Source: Aliamphritea hakodatensis (GTDB lineage: Bacteria > Pseudomonadota > Gammaproteobacteria > Pseudomonadales > Balneatricaceae). From it: a stretch of DNA of 64,000 nt. Below are positions 52,867-61,432 of this stretch, in pieces. The translations under genes and the position numbers were made by a program. The stretch spans positions 5,084,001 through 5,148,000 of the forward strand of contig NZ_AP025281.1 in the NCBI RefSeq assembly GCF_024347195.1. The letters run 5' to 3'. The notes below the pieces were generated by a model. That model had not been told where the DNA came from. It ran no database searches and saw only the letters and a program-made list of their open reading frames with translations. Each line of letters opens with the position of its first letter. The first letter of the stretch is position 1.

Positions 52867-53694
52867 TTAGTGAGTGCTGGTGTAATCGTAGTTGTACCAC
52901 TTCTGGGACAACTTGGATAAGGTGCCGTCAGCACGCATCTCAGCCACAATCGCCGCCAGCTTATCGTTAAATTCCTGGTCACCTTTATCAATCGCTAACG
53001 CCAGTGGCTCAAAGAATACCGGCTTGCCCAGCGGTTTGATCGGGTAGTTATTTTTCATCGCTTCGTTAATGGTCGGTACACTGGTCAGGGCACCGTCCAG
53101 ACGGGAACCGTTACCCAGACGCAGGTCATCCAGTACCACGTTCGAAGACTCATAAGACTTAATAAAATCGGTGTCTACCAGGTAATCAAATGCCGGTACG
53201 CCTTCGGCGTCGATAATCAGATCTTTCTGCAGATAGCGCTCGTGTACGCTGGCAGTGGTTACACCGACCTTCTTACCGTTCAGGTCAGAAACGTCGGCAG
53301 CATCGGAATCCTTATGCACCACAAACGACGCTGGCGTGTAGTAATACACAGCCGGGAAGGTCAGCACCTTGGCACGCTCAGTGGTCGGGGTCATGGAACC
53401 GATCGACAGATCCCAGCGGGCATTCCAGCGGCCGGCAGTGATGATATCCCAGGCCGGGGTCACAAATTCAATTTCAACGCCCAGACGCTTGGCAACTTCC
53501 TGCGCCACGTTAACGTCAAAACCGTCCATTTCATTTTTGTCATTAAGAAACGACTGCGGCGCCCAGTTGGCATCTGTCGCTACTTTCAGCAAATTTTTAT
53601 CCATTACCCGGTCCAGCGCTTCGCCGGCCATCACTGAGGCAATAGGCAGGGCACTGATAAGGGTTGTGGCAAGAATTTTGGTAATTATTTTCAT
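52867..53694 (-). CDS. Polar amino acid ABC substrate-binding protein
   Basis: 275 residues: Sec signal (about 1-23, ends VMAGEA) and a type-II binding fold with VATDANWAPQSFLNDK, FDVNVAQEVAKRLG and SIGSMTPTTERAKVLTF, where Thr and Arg hold the amino acid carboxylate. The pocket region is Trp-rich (PAWDIITAGRWNARWDL), which would suit a cationic or methylated side chain; this is inference. The ATG has AGGAG 6 bases before it. The neighbouring amino acid degradation genes make it a candidate importer for their substrate. Confidence 0.93.
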   Translation of the reverse strand: MKIITKILATTLISALPIASVMAGEALDRVMDKNLLKVATDANWAPQSFLNDKNEMDGFDVNVAQEVAKRLGVEIEFVTPAWDIITAGRWNARWDLSIGSMTPTTERAKVLTFPAVYYYTPASFVVHKDSDAADVSDLNGKKVGVTTASVHERYLQKDLIIDAEGVPAFDYLVDTDFIKSYESSNVVLDDLRLGNGSRLDGALTSVPTINEAMKNNYPIKPLGKPVFFEPLALAIDKGDQEFNDKLAAIVAEMRADGTLSKLSQKWYNYDYTSTH

Positions 53695-54238
53695 TATTAA
53701 CTCCTGATAAGAACGATGCGTCGCATGAACGATTTTTTCCGTCAGCCGAAGGGCTCAACAGCGCAAGAACCGGGCTGCAAACCGGCAGACATCAGGTGAA
53801 CACCCTAACCCGAATGAACTGATACAGCGGTCGCTACAGCCATTAATGCTAAGAATAGTTTTAGAGGATGCATCATGGACAGACAACTGAATAGAATTAA
53901 ACACTGTTGAAAAAAATTTGTCGCCAACAGGTATCAGAACATGGCCGTAAACCGGATGCAATTTAAGCCCGTACCAGCCACTCTGAAAATGCCCCGGAGG
54001 CTATAACAAACCGGCTGAAAAAAGGAAAAAACACCACCCTGTAACAGATTGACCGCACTGTAAAAACACCGCTGCCGGCAGATAAACAACCATCACAGCG
54101 ATCGTTCATATTGCCGGCAGACAGATAATTCCCCGATAAAAAGCAGGGATATAGATTTTCTCTCTGAGGTAATGCAAAAAACTACTGACTGAGTAACACA
54201 CAGAATTCGCCAACCGTTCACCGTCAGCCGACAACGGT
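53695..54238. other. Gene-free stretch upstream of amino acid ABC operon
   Basis: About 540 bases with no convincing gene. It contains GAACGAT at 53711 and 53727 flanking the small palindrome ATGCGTCGCAT (53716-53726), a possible operator for the transporter, and an imperfect hairpin AACCGTT/AACGGTT (54212-54239) at the end of the LysR gene. A 68-codon frame at 53755-53961 lacks a ribosome site and coding character. Confidence 0.5.
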
Positions 54239-55138
54239 TTACTGATAGGAACTCAGCTCCTTAACCCGCTGTAAAAACCAACTGCGGAAAGACTCGATTT
54301 TAGAGATTCCCACCTTGTGCAACGGTGTCAGCAGGTAATAGGCCGAACGGGGGCAGGCCACATGGCTGTGGGCCTGTACCAGCTTGCCTTCGGCAATTTC
54401 CCGCTGCAGCAGAATCAGTGGCATCAGGCCGATACCGTGCCCGGCCACCATGGCTTCAATGATCAGCTCATACTGCGAATACCGCAGGCTGCTGCCCTCT
54501 TCCGGTAAAATCGCCCCCAGATCATTGAACCAGATTTTCCAGGATTCCGGCCGGGTCGTATGATGCAGAATCCGCTGCGACATCAGCTGTGCCGGGTCAC
54601 TCACCGGTTCCGGTAGCAATTTTGGCGACGCCATCGGTGCCAGAAATTCCGGCATCAGATAATCCACCCGCATCCCCGGCCACGGCGGATCACCCTGCAC
54701 AATGCCCACATCAATCACCGCCGGATCGAACTGGCTGTTGTCCAGATAGGTGATGGTATTCAGATTGATATCCGGCTGAACATTCTGGAAATCCAGCAGG
54801 TAAGGCAACAGCCAGCGGGCACCGAAGGTGGGATATGTCCCCACATTGATGCCGCCACTGATGTCCTGAAACGATTGCATTTTCAGGGTTGCGGCTTCCA
54901 GCTCATCAATCATTGGCGTAATGGCCGCCAGATAGGACTGCCCCGCCGGGCTGAGCTTCACCCGCTGCCGGCTGCGCAGGAATAATGGCTGGCCCACCAG
55001 CTCCTCCAGCAATTTAATCTGCCGGCTCAGGGCGCTCTGGGTCATGTTCAGGGTATTGGCCGCCTGGGTAAAATTTTCCAGCCGTGCAGCCAGCTCAAAA
55101 CATTGCAGCGACATGGTACTGGGTAATTTACGTCTCAT
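54239..55138 (-). CDS. LysR-family regulator (GcvA/AmpR-like)
   Basis: 299 residues: HTH at about 6-64 (MSLQCFELAARLENFTQAANTLNMTQSALSRQIKLLE) and a LysR effector domain at about 90-290 (INVGTYPTFGARWLLPYLLDFQ). It is divergent from the dioxygenase-aldolase-dehydrogenase operon with a perfect 21-base dyad in between, the classic LysR arrangement, so it most likely activates that operon in response to its substrate. Confidence 0.93.
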   Translation of the reverse strand: MRRKLPSTMSLQCFELAARLENFTQAANTLNMTQSALSRQIKLLEELVGQPLFLRSRQRVKLSPAGQSYLAAITPMIDELEAATLKMQSFQDISGGINVGTYPTFGARWLLPYLLDFQNVQPDINLNTITYLDNSQFDPAVIDVGIVQGDPPWPGMRVDYLMPEFLAPMASPKLLPEPVSDPAQLMSQRILHHTTRPESWKIWFNDLGAILPEEGSSLRYSQYELIIEAMVAGHGIGLMPLILLQREIAEGKLVQAHSHVACPRSAYYLLTPLHKVGISKIESFRSWFLQRVKELSSYQ

Positions 55139-55251
55139 ATTGAATATCCCGGAATGAAGCAGTGGAAAGTCGGCTACCAGCCCCTGAATTTTCGTTCATC
55201 TATTCAGAATTATCGAACTTAACGCTAATAATACGCGGTTTAAAATAAATA

Positions 55252-55272
55252 TTGATCTAATTTAAAGATCAA
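55252..55272. promoter_or_regulatory. Perfect dyad in LysR/dioxygenase divergent region
   Basis: TTGATCT (55252-55258), AATTTAA, AGATCAA (55266-55272) is a 7-7-7 perfect inverted repeat and contains the T-N11-A LysR motif (ATCT-N7-AGAT). It is 113 bases from the LysR start and 145 from the dioxygenase start. Confidence 0.65.
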
Positions 55273-55416
55273 CTCATCCGAAAAATCCGTTTCCCAAAAA
55301 CCGCCTCCCGGGATTAATCTAGCCCAAAATAACAACTTTCAGGTGCAGTCAGGTCTGCGCAGGTAAATATCTGCCGGCCCGATGCTACTGTTCTCACAAA
55401 ATGAGGAACCCACACC

Positions 55417-56112
55417 ATGTCCAGCTCTGAACAGTCTATTCAGCGTGATGCGGAACAAATGCAACAATGGTTAGCCGGCGATTTTGACACCACGTCCGTG
55501 GCATCTTTTAAACCGGGCCCGGGCATTGCCAAACTGGATCTGAAATTTGATATTGATGAATTGCGCAAATGCTACTTCGAATTGCAAAAGCACGTTGAAA
55601 ACCTCGGCTCAGGCTTCCATGCTCTGGCGTTGACCCGCCGCCCGGGTGTTGAAGTGCCGGAGCCCTATGATCTGGTTGGCCGTTTCTGGACCCGCACCGA
55701 CGACACCTATCAGGAGTATGCCCGCGACGAGATGGTGGACGAATCCCTGTTCACCGAATTCAACCCCCTGTTCAAAGACACCTACTTCGAAGAAGTACAC
55801 AAACAGCTGATCGCCCGGTTCCCGATTGGCCGCATGCGGGTGCTGAAAAAAGACATTTATAACTGTAACTCCTGGCACCGTGACCCGGAGCCACGGCTGC
55901 ACATTCCGGTTATCAGCAACCCCGGCTCCCTGTTTATCGTCAACCATCACTGTACCCACCTGCCGGCCGACGGCTCCGTCTATTTCACCGATACCCGCGG
56001 CTACCATACGGCGCTGAACGGCGGCGAAGATCCGCGAGTACACATCGTTGCGGCGTTACCTTATGAAGGTGCTATGCTCACTGACGAACAAGTCGCCAGT
56101 CAGAACTTCTGA
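55417..56112 (+). CDS. AspH-like 2-oxoglutarate/Fe(II) dioxygenase
   Basis: 231 residues resembling the aspartyl/asparaginyl beta-hydroxylase cupin family: H154-R-D156 (NSWHRDPEPRLHIPV), distal H197 (TRGYHTALN) and R207 (DPRVHIVAA), fitting iron and 2-oxoglutarate binding. The RLHIPVISNPGSLFIV strand pair is typical of that fold. Family chemistry: beta-carbon hydroxylation of an amino acid side chain. Fourteen bases downstream lies a threonine-aldolase-family gene, which cleaves beta-hydroxy amino acids, so this enzyme probably makes its substrate as a free amino acid. A GAGGAA site precedes the ATG. Confidence 0.82.
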   Translation: MSSSEQSIQRDAEQMQQWLAGDFDTTSVASFKPGPGIAKLDLKFDIDELRKCYFELQKHVENLGSGFHALALTRRPGVEVPEPYDLVGRFWTRTDDTYQEYARDEMVDESLFTEFNPLFKDTYFEEVHKQLIARFPIGRMRVLKKDIYNCNSWHRDPEPRLHIPVISNPGSLFIVNHHCTHLPADGSVYFTDTRGYHTALNGGEDPRVHIVAALPYEGAMLTDEQVASQNF

Positions 56113-56126
56113 AGGAAACCGAACCA

Positions 56127-57200
56127 ATGACCAAACCCAGCAGCAGCTACTCCGGCATGGCCGGCCGTCAGGGCATTGCCGATAAGGACCTGATTGATTT
56201 TCGAAGTGACACCGTCACCCAGCCGTCCGCCGGAATGCGTGAAGCCATGGCCAGTGCCCGTGTCGGCGACGATGTATACGGCGAAGATCCCAGCCTGAAC
56301 CTGCTTGAAGCACAGGTCGCTGAGCTGCTGGGCAAAGAAGCCGCACTGTTCTTCCCCACCGGCACCATGAGCAACCTGGCCGGCTTGCTGAGCCACTGCC
56401 AGCGGGGCGAAGAAGTGATTGTCGGTGATCAGTACCATATCTACCGGGACGAAGCCTGCGGCGCATCAGTACTGGGCGGCATCGCTATGCACCCTTTGCA
56501 AACCGATGCCCGTGGCAGCATCACCGTGGCCCAGCTGGCTGCGGCGATCAAACCGGACGACCCGCACTGTGCCATCAGCCGGTTGCTGTGTCTGGAAAAC
56601 ACTGTCGGCGGGGTGCTTCAGGATCAGGCCAATATTGATGCCCTGACAGACTATGCCCATCAGCAGGGGTTGCTGGTCCATATGGACGGTGCCCGCCTGC
56701 TACACGCCGCCGTGGCGCAGGATATATCTCCGGCCCGGCTGGTGCGTAATATCGACTCAGTTTCCCTGTGCCTGTCCAAAGGTATGGGCCTGCCCCTTGG
56801 CTCGGTGCTGAGCGGCACCAAAGCCTTTATTCAGCGGGCCAAACGGATGCGTAAACTGCTCGGTGGCGGCATGCGTCAGGCAGGTATTATCGGCGCGGCA
56901 GGCCTGTATGCACTGGAACATCACATTGACCGCCTGGCGGACGACCACCGCCGCGCCCGGACGCTGGCAGAAGGTCTGGCAGCCATCGACGGTCTGACGC
57001 TGGACCTGAGCACCATTGATACCAACATAATGTTCATCACGCCTGAGCCGGAAGACCATGCCGCCCTGCGCCTGTTTCTGGCAGACAACGGCGTGCTGAT
57101 TGGCGGCCAGTCACCGTCCTGCCGGATGGTGGTCCACATGGACATTGATGATGCCGCCATCGCCCGTACCCTCGACTTATTCCGTCAGTATTACCAATAA
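56127..57200 (+). CDS. Threonine aldolase-family beta-hydroxy amino acid lyase
   Basis: 357 residues, PLP fold type I. FRSDTVTQP, DDVYGEDPS, ALFFPTGTMSN and the Schiff-base lysine K218 in LCLSKGMGLPLGS match low-specificity threonine aldolases; H104 (HIYRDEA) and D187/R190 (HMDGARL) fit cofactor contacts. Such enzymes split beta-hydroxy amino acids to glycine plus an aldehyde; the same family supplies hydroxytrimethyllysine aldolase. Between a dioxygenase and an aldehyde dehydrogenase, the expected role is to release an aldehyde from the hydroxylated substrate. Confidence 0.9.
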   Translation: MTKPSSSYSGMAGRQGIADKDLIDFRSDTVTQPSAGMREAMASARVGDDVYGEDPSLNLLEAQVAELLGKEAALFFPTGTMSNLAGLLSHCQRGEEVIVGDQYHIYRDEACGASVLGGIAMHPLQTDARGSITVAQLAAAIKPDDPHCAISRLLCLENTVGGVLQDQANIDALTDYAHQQGLLVHMDGARLLHAAVAQDISPARLVRNIDSVSLCLSKGMGLPLGSVLSGTKAFIQRAKRMRKLLGGGMRQAGIIGAAGLYALEHHIDRLADDHRRARTLAEGLAAIDGLTLDLSTIDTNIMFITPEPEDHAALRLFLADNGVLIGGQSPSCRMVVHMDIDDAAIARTLDLFRQYYQ

Positions 57201-57229
57201 CGCCCCCGTTCAGCAGAGAAGTAACTTGT

Positions 57230-58669
57230 ATGCAACAACTGCCTGCCCAGTGGCACAACTACATCAATGGCCGGTGGCATACCGGCCAGAGCGGCAATCT
57301 GAGTGTCGAAAATCCGGCTGACCTGAGCAAGGTTGCCGATATCAGTCTGGCCGGCCCGGCAGACGTTGAGGCCGCGGTAACGGCCGCCCGTGACTGCCAT
57401 AACAGTGGCGTACTGCCCGCCATGCGTCCGGTGGAACGGGGCCGGCTGGTACGGAAAATGGGCGACTATCTGCTGGCAAACTGCAGCGAAATTGCCCGGG
57501 TACTGACGCTGGAAACAGGTAAGCCGCTGGCGGAATCGGCTGGGGAGATTCAGGGCGCTGCCCGCTATTTCGAGTATTACGCCAATCAGGCAGAAACCGT
57601 CGATGGCCGTTCTATTCCACTGGGCAACGACTACATCGACTACACCGTTTACGAGCCGTTTGGGGTCACCGCCCACATAGTGCCGTGGAACTTCCCGGTG
57701 GAAATGATCGCCCGGTCGGTTGCGCCGGCGCTGGTCACCGGCAATACCTGCGTCATCAAAACCCCGGAACTGACCCCGCTGGCCTGTACCTATATTGCTA
57801 AAGCCGCCGAATTTGCCGGCCTGCCAGAGGGTGCGGTCAATATTCTCTGCGGCTATGGTCATGAAGCCGGCGCGGCACTGTCGAACCACCCGGATATTGA
57901 TCAGATCGTCTTCACCGGCTCAGTACAGACCGGCACCCTGATCGCCGAAGCCGCCGCCCGCAATTTAGTGCCCTGTGTACTGGAACTGGGGGGTAAATCT
58001 GCAGCAATCGTCTGTGAAGATGCGGATCTGGATACCGTGGTTGAATCCGTGCGCTGGGGTATTTTTTATAACGCCGGACAGGTCTGCTCGGCCCTGTCAC
58101 GGATTATCGTCCATCGGGATATTCACGACGAACTGTTACAACGCCTGACTCAACTGGCCGAAAGCATCCGCATTGGCAGCCATGATGAAACCCCGGACAT
58201 GGGCACGCTGGTGAGCATGGATCAGCAGCGCCGGGTCGGAGAATTCTGCCAGCAGGCAATACAGGCCGGTGCCATTGCCACCACCGGCGGCACAGCACCG
58301 GACCGCCCGGGAGCCTTCTTCCTGCCAACGGTCTTCAGTCAGGTCACCGCCGATATGGCCATCGCCACCGAAGAAGTCTTCGGCCCGGTACTGACGGTAC
58401 AGGCCTTTGCTGATGATGCCGAAGCCATTCAGCTGGCCAACGGTACCGAATACAGTCTGGCGGGCGGTGTGTTCAGTAATGATTTACAACGGGTCATGCG
58501 GCTGTCACAACAGTTGAAAGCCGGACAGGTATACATCAACGAATGGTATGCCGGCGGCGTGGAAACCCCGTTCGGCGGCACCGGAAAATCCGGCTATGGC
58601 CGGGAGAAAGGCCGGGAAGGCTTACTGAATTACGTGCACAGTAAAAACGTAGCAATTCGTCTGAAATAG
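57230..58669 (+). CDS. NAD(P)-dependent aldehyde dehydrogenase
   Basis: 479 residues with the full catalytic set: N154 in PWNFPV, E252 in LELGGKSA, C286 in NAGQVCSAL and the EEVFGPV segment. The sequence is of the betaine-aldehyde/gamma-aminobutyraldehyde type (GGTGKSGYGREKGREGL near the end). As the third gene of the dioxygenase-aldolase operon it should oxidise the released aldehyde to the acid; if the substrate is trimethyllysine, the product would be gamma-butyrobetaine. 29 bases separate it from the aldolase. Confidence 0.94.
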   Translation: MQQLPAQWHNYINGRWHTGQSGNLSVENPADLSKVADISLAGPADVEAAVTAARDCHNSGVLPAMRPVERGRLVRKMGDYLLANCSEIARVLTLETGKPLAESAGEIQGAARYFEYYANQAETVDGRSIPLGNDYIDYTVYEPFGVTAHIVPWNFPVEMIARSVAPALVTGNTCVIKTPELTPLACTYIAKAAEFAGLPEGAVNILCGYGHEAGAALSNHPDIDQIVFTGSVQTGTLIAEAAARNLVPCVLELGGKSAAIVCEDADLDTVVESVRWGIFYNAGQVCSALSRIIVHRDIHDELLQRLTQLAESIRIGSHDETPDMGTLVSMDQQRRVGEFCQQAIQAGAIATTGGTAPDRPGAFFLPTVFSQVTADMAIATEEVFGPVLTVQAFADDAEAIQLANGTEYSLAGGVFSNDLQRVMRLSQQLKAGQVYINEWYAGGVETPFGGTGKSGYGREKGREGLLNYVHSKNVAIRLK

Positions 58670-58682
58670 CTGCGACATGTGC

Positions 58683-59642
58683 CTAACGGCGGCGCTCTTC
58701 CCGGGGCGTGCGGCCATATTTCTGTTTATAACAGCGGGCAAAGTAAGACGCGGACGTAAAACCGCTGGCAGTGGCCACCTGTAACACCGATAAGGTGGAT
58801 TGCTGCAGCAAATGCTGAGCCCGTTCCAGCCGGATCGTCATGTAATGGCTGGCCGGTGTGCATTGCAGATGCTCCTGAAACAGGCGCTCCAGCTGACGAC
58901 TGGATAAGCCGACTCTGGAACCGATTTCCTGGCAGGTGAGGTGCTCTTCAATGTGATTGCGCATCAGTTCCAGCGCTTTCACCAACCGGGGATGATTCAC
59001 CCGGTGACGCAGCTGCACCGCCATGCGCTGCTGTTCATGGGCACTGCGGATATGGGGGTGGATACACTGCTCTGCCACGTCGGTGGCCAGCGCTTCTCCG
59101 TGTTTATAGGAGATCAGCTGCAGCATCATATCCAGCCCGGCAAGGCCGCCGGAACAGGTAATAAACTGATCGCTGATTTCGAAGAGTTCGTCGGTCACTC
59201 TTAAGGCCGGAAAGTCTTCCCGGAGGCTTTCAATGTTTTCCCAGTGAATGGTGCAGGCATGTTCTTTCAGCAAGCCTGCCCGGGCCAGCAAGAGGCTGCC
59301 GGTAGAGGTTGCGCCCACGGCAATGCGCCGGCGACTCAGCCCCCGCAGCCAGGCGTACAGCTCCGGGGCATCCAGTTGGTGGGCATCAATGCCGGCCACC
59401 ACAAACAGGGTTGAGAGGTCAGCAACATCCTGCATGTTGCGGCTCGGTGAAAACGGCAGGCCATTACTGCAGCAGACCGGCTGATCCTCACTGCAGTAGA
59501 AATCCCAGGCATAAAGGGTTTCACCCCGCAGCCGGTTTGCCATCCGCAGCGGCTCCAGCGTCGCCGCCAGTGACAGCATGGAAAAGTTAGCTGTCAGATA
59601 AAACCCTATACGTTCAACCGCCGGAGATGTCATGTCGCTCAC
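58683..59642 (-). CDS. GlxA/GbdR-type AraC regulator
   Basis: 319 residues: an N-terminal DJ-1/PfpI-like (GATase-1-like) ligand domain (about 8-190) and a C-terminal AraC HTH pair (about 215-315; CQEIGSRVGLSSRQLERLFQEHLQ and VLQVATASGFTSASYFARCYKQKYGRTP). The same architecture occurs in Pseudomonas GbdR and CdhR, which sense betaine, dimethylglycine or carnitine. It is divergent from the MttB gene, which it probably activates. This supports a quaternary-amine theme. Confidence 0.92.
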   Translation of the reverse strand: MSDMTSPAVERIGFYLTANFSMLSLAATLEPLRMANRLRGETLYAWDFYCSEDQPVCCSNGLPFSPSRNMQDVADLSTLFVVAGIDAHQLDAPELYAWLRGLSRRRIAVGATSTGSLLLARAGLLKEHACTIHWENIESLREDFPALRVTDELFEISDQFITCSGGLAGLDMMLQLISYKHGEALATDVAEQCIHPHIRSAHEQQRMAVQLRHRVNHPRLVKALELMRNHIEEHLTCQEIGSRVGLSSRQLERLFQEHLQCTPASHYMTIRLERAQHLLQQSTLSVLQVATASGFTSASYFARCYKQKYGRTPREERRR

Positions 59643-59764
59643 CTGAGAATATGTCGGATAACAGACCTATATTGTCGTAAAAATTTTATTTTATCCAGCC
59701 GTGTTTCGCCATTATTAAATGCATCTACTCACAATAAAAAATTACCGATCAGGCAGTGACTCCC

Positions 59765-61312
59765 ATGACTCAGTTGAAACGCCGCTCCCGTCGTAAACCT
59801 AAGGTTGCACCCGGCCCGAAGATTAATCCGGCACCTGCCGGTACTGAAGGCGGCAGTTTCCAGCCCCTCAGCCAGCAGGATATTCAGCGCATTGTTGATG
59901 CCGCCTATCAGGTGCTGGAACGCACCGGTGTCGAAGTCGGCCCAAGCCCCTGCCGAGACCTGTTTGAAGCCTCCGGCTGCCGGGTGGATGCAGAGAAAAA
60001 CCGCGTATTCATTCCCGCACACCTGATCGATAAAGCCCGTGAGCTGGCCCGCCCGGAAGTCCTGCTGGCCGGCCGTGATCCGAAGTACGACCTGCAGCTG
60101 GGTGGCCGCAAGGTTTATCTGGGTACCGGTGGCCAGGCGGTTAAAATTCTTGATATTGACGATAAAGTCCGCGAAACCACCCTGGCGGATAATTACCACA
60201 TTGGTCGCTTAGTCGACACACTGGATCATATTCACTTCTATATGCGCCCGGTCGTCTGCCGTGATCTGGCAAACGAAGAGATCGATATCAACCAGCTGTA
60301 CGCCTGCATGAGTGCCACCAAAAAGCACGTCATGAGTAACGCTTACCTGCCTGAAAAAGTGGCTGACTTGCGTAAGATGGGTGAAATGATTGTCGGCGGC
60401 AAAGAGGCCTTTGATGCCCGTCCGCCATTATCATTCACCGCCTGCTGGACGGTGTCTCCGCTGCGGTATGCGATGGAAACCGTTGAAATTCTTGATGAAA
60501 TCATCGACTACAACATTCCGGTGGTACTGTCATCTGCCCCACAGGCAGGCGCAACGTCACCGGCCTCGCTGGCAGGCACCCTGGTGCAGCTGACCGCTGA
60601 ACAGCTGTCCGGTTTCACCTACGTCAACCTGAAGAGCCCGGGCTATCCGGCCATTATGGGTTGCGTACCGGCACAGGCCGACCTGCGAACCGGTTCGTTC
60701 ACCGGCGGCTCGGCGGAATTTGCCCTGCTGAACGCCGCCTGCGCCCAGATCGCCCAGTTCCTCAACCTGCCAATCTACAACTCATCCGGCATTGCGGACT
60801 CCAAAGTGGGTGACGCCCAGGCAGGCTTTGAGAAAGGCATTACCACCGCCACCGCGGCGCTGGCCGGCTCCAACTATGTGCACCACTCGGCCGGCTTCCT
60901 GGAAAGCCTGCTGACCGTCGCCTACGAGCAATATGTCATCGATAATGACGTGAATGGCGCGGTAATGCGTCTGACCCGGGGCATTGAGGTCACCGATGAG
61001 TCACTGGCGGTGGATGTTATTCACGATGTCTGTAATGGCGACAATCACTACCTTGGTCACGCCCACACTATCGGCCTGATGACCAGCGAATACCTGTACC
61101 CAAGCGTATTTGACCGCCGTACCCGGGACGACTGGCAGGAAGCCGGCAGCATGGATATCCGTCAGGTAGCCAAACTGCGGGCTGCGGAAACCCTCAACAG
61201 CCACTTCCCGGACATCATCAGTGAAGAGATTGATCAGCAGTTGCGGGCGGAATTTGATATCAAACTGCCCCGTGAAGCGATGAAACCCGGCAGCTGGAGC
61301 GCCCCGGAATAA
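59765..61312 (+). CDS. MttB-family (non-pyrrolysine) quaternary-amine methyltransferase
   Basis: 515 residues of the trimethylamine methyltransferase family. The frame has no internal amber codon, so it is of the non-pyrrolysine branch, known to include glycine betaine (MtgB), gamma-butyrobetaine (MtyB) and carnitine (MtcB) methyltransferases. The barrel has SNAYLPEKVADL, then CWTVSPLRYAMETVEILDEI and NSSGIADSKVGDAQAGFEKG. The ATG at 59765 has AGG 11 bases before; a GTG at 59756 is too close to it. The basic N-terminal 15 residues (KRRSRRKPK) are unusual. No corrinoid protein gene is adjacent, so the methyl acceptor is unclear. Confidence 0.88.
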   Translation: MTQLKRRSRRKPKVAPGPKINPAPAGTEGGSFQPLSQQDIQRIVDAAYQVLERTGVEVGPSPCRDLFEASGCRVDAEKNRVFIPAHLIDKARELARPEVLLAGRDPKYDLQLGGRKVYLGTGGQAVKILDIDDKVRETTLADNYHIGRLVDTLDHIHFYMRPVVCRDLANEEIDINQLYACMSATKKHVMSNAYLPEKVADLRKMGEMIVGGKEAFDARPPLSFTACWTVSPLRYAMETVEILDEIIDYNIPVVLSSAPQAGATSPASLAGTLVQLTAEQLSGFTYVNLKSPGYPAIMGCVPAQADLRTGSFTGGSAEFALLNAACAQIAQFLNLPIYNSSGIADSKVGDAQAGFEKGITTATAALAGSNYVHHSAGFLESLLTVAYEQYVIDNDVNGAVMRLTRGIEVTDESLAVDVIHDVCNGDNHYLGHAHTIGLMTSEYLYPSVFDRRTRDDWQEAGSMDIRQVAKLRAAETLNSHFPDIISEEIDQQLRAEFDIKLPREAMKPGSWSAPE

Positions 61313-61401
61313 GACCGCTGTCACAGCCTCACTCCAAAGCGGGTAACAGAGGCCCTGCACCGGACTGATCCGTCCGGCTCAGGCTAGCCCGCTTTTTTCA
61401 C

Positions 61402-61432
61402 GCCCGTGTCAGTGTCCTGCACGGGCTTTTTT
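61402..61432. terminator. Terminator between MttB and convergent flavoenzyme gene
   Basis: GCCCGTG-N11-CACGGGC with T6. A second T6 run after AGCCCGC at 61386-61397 suggests tandem terminators. Confidence 0.85.

Noticed and set aside
53755..53961. 68-codon frame in the gap before the amino acid ABC operon
   Set aside because: No ribosome site, no domain, and codon use unlike neighbours; treated as noncoding.
59765..61312. Pyrrolysine-containing MttB
   Set aside because: The reading frame has no internal TAG, so it belongs to the non-pyrrolysine branch.
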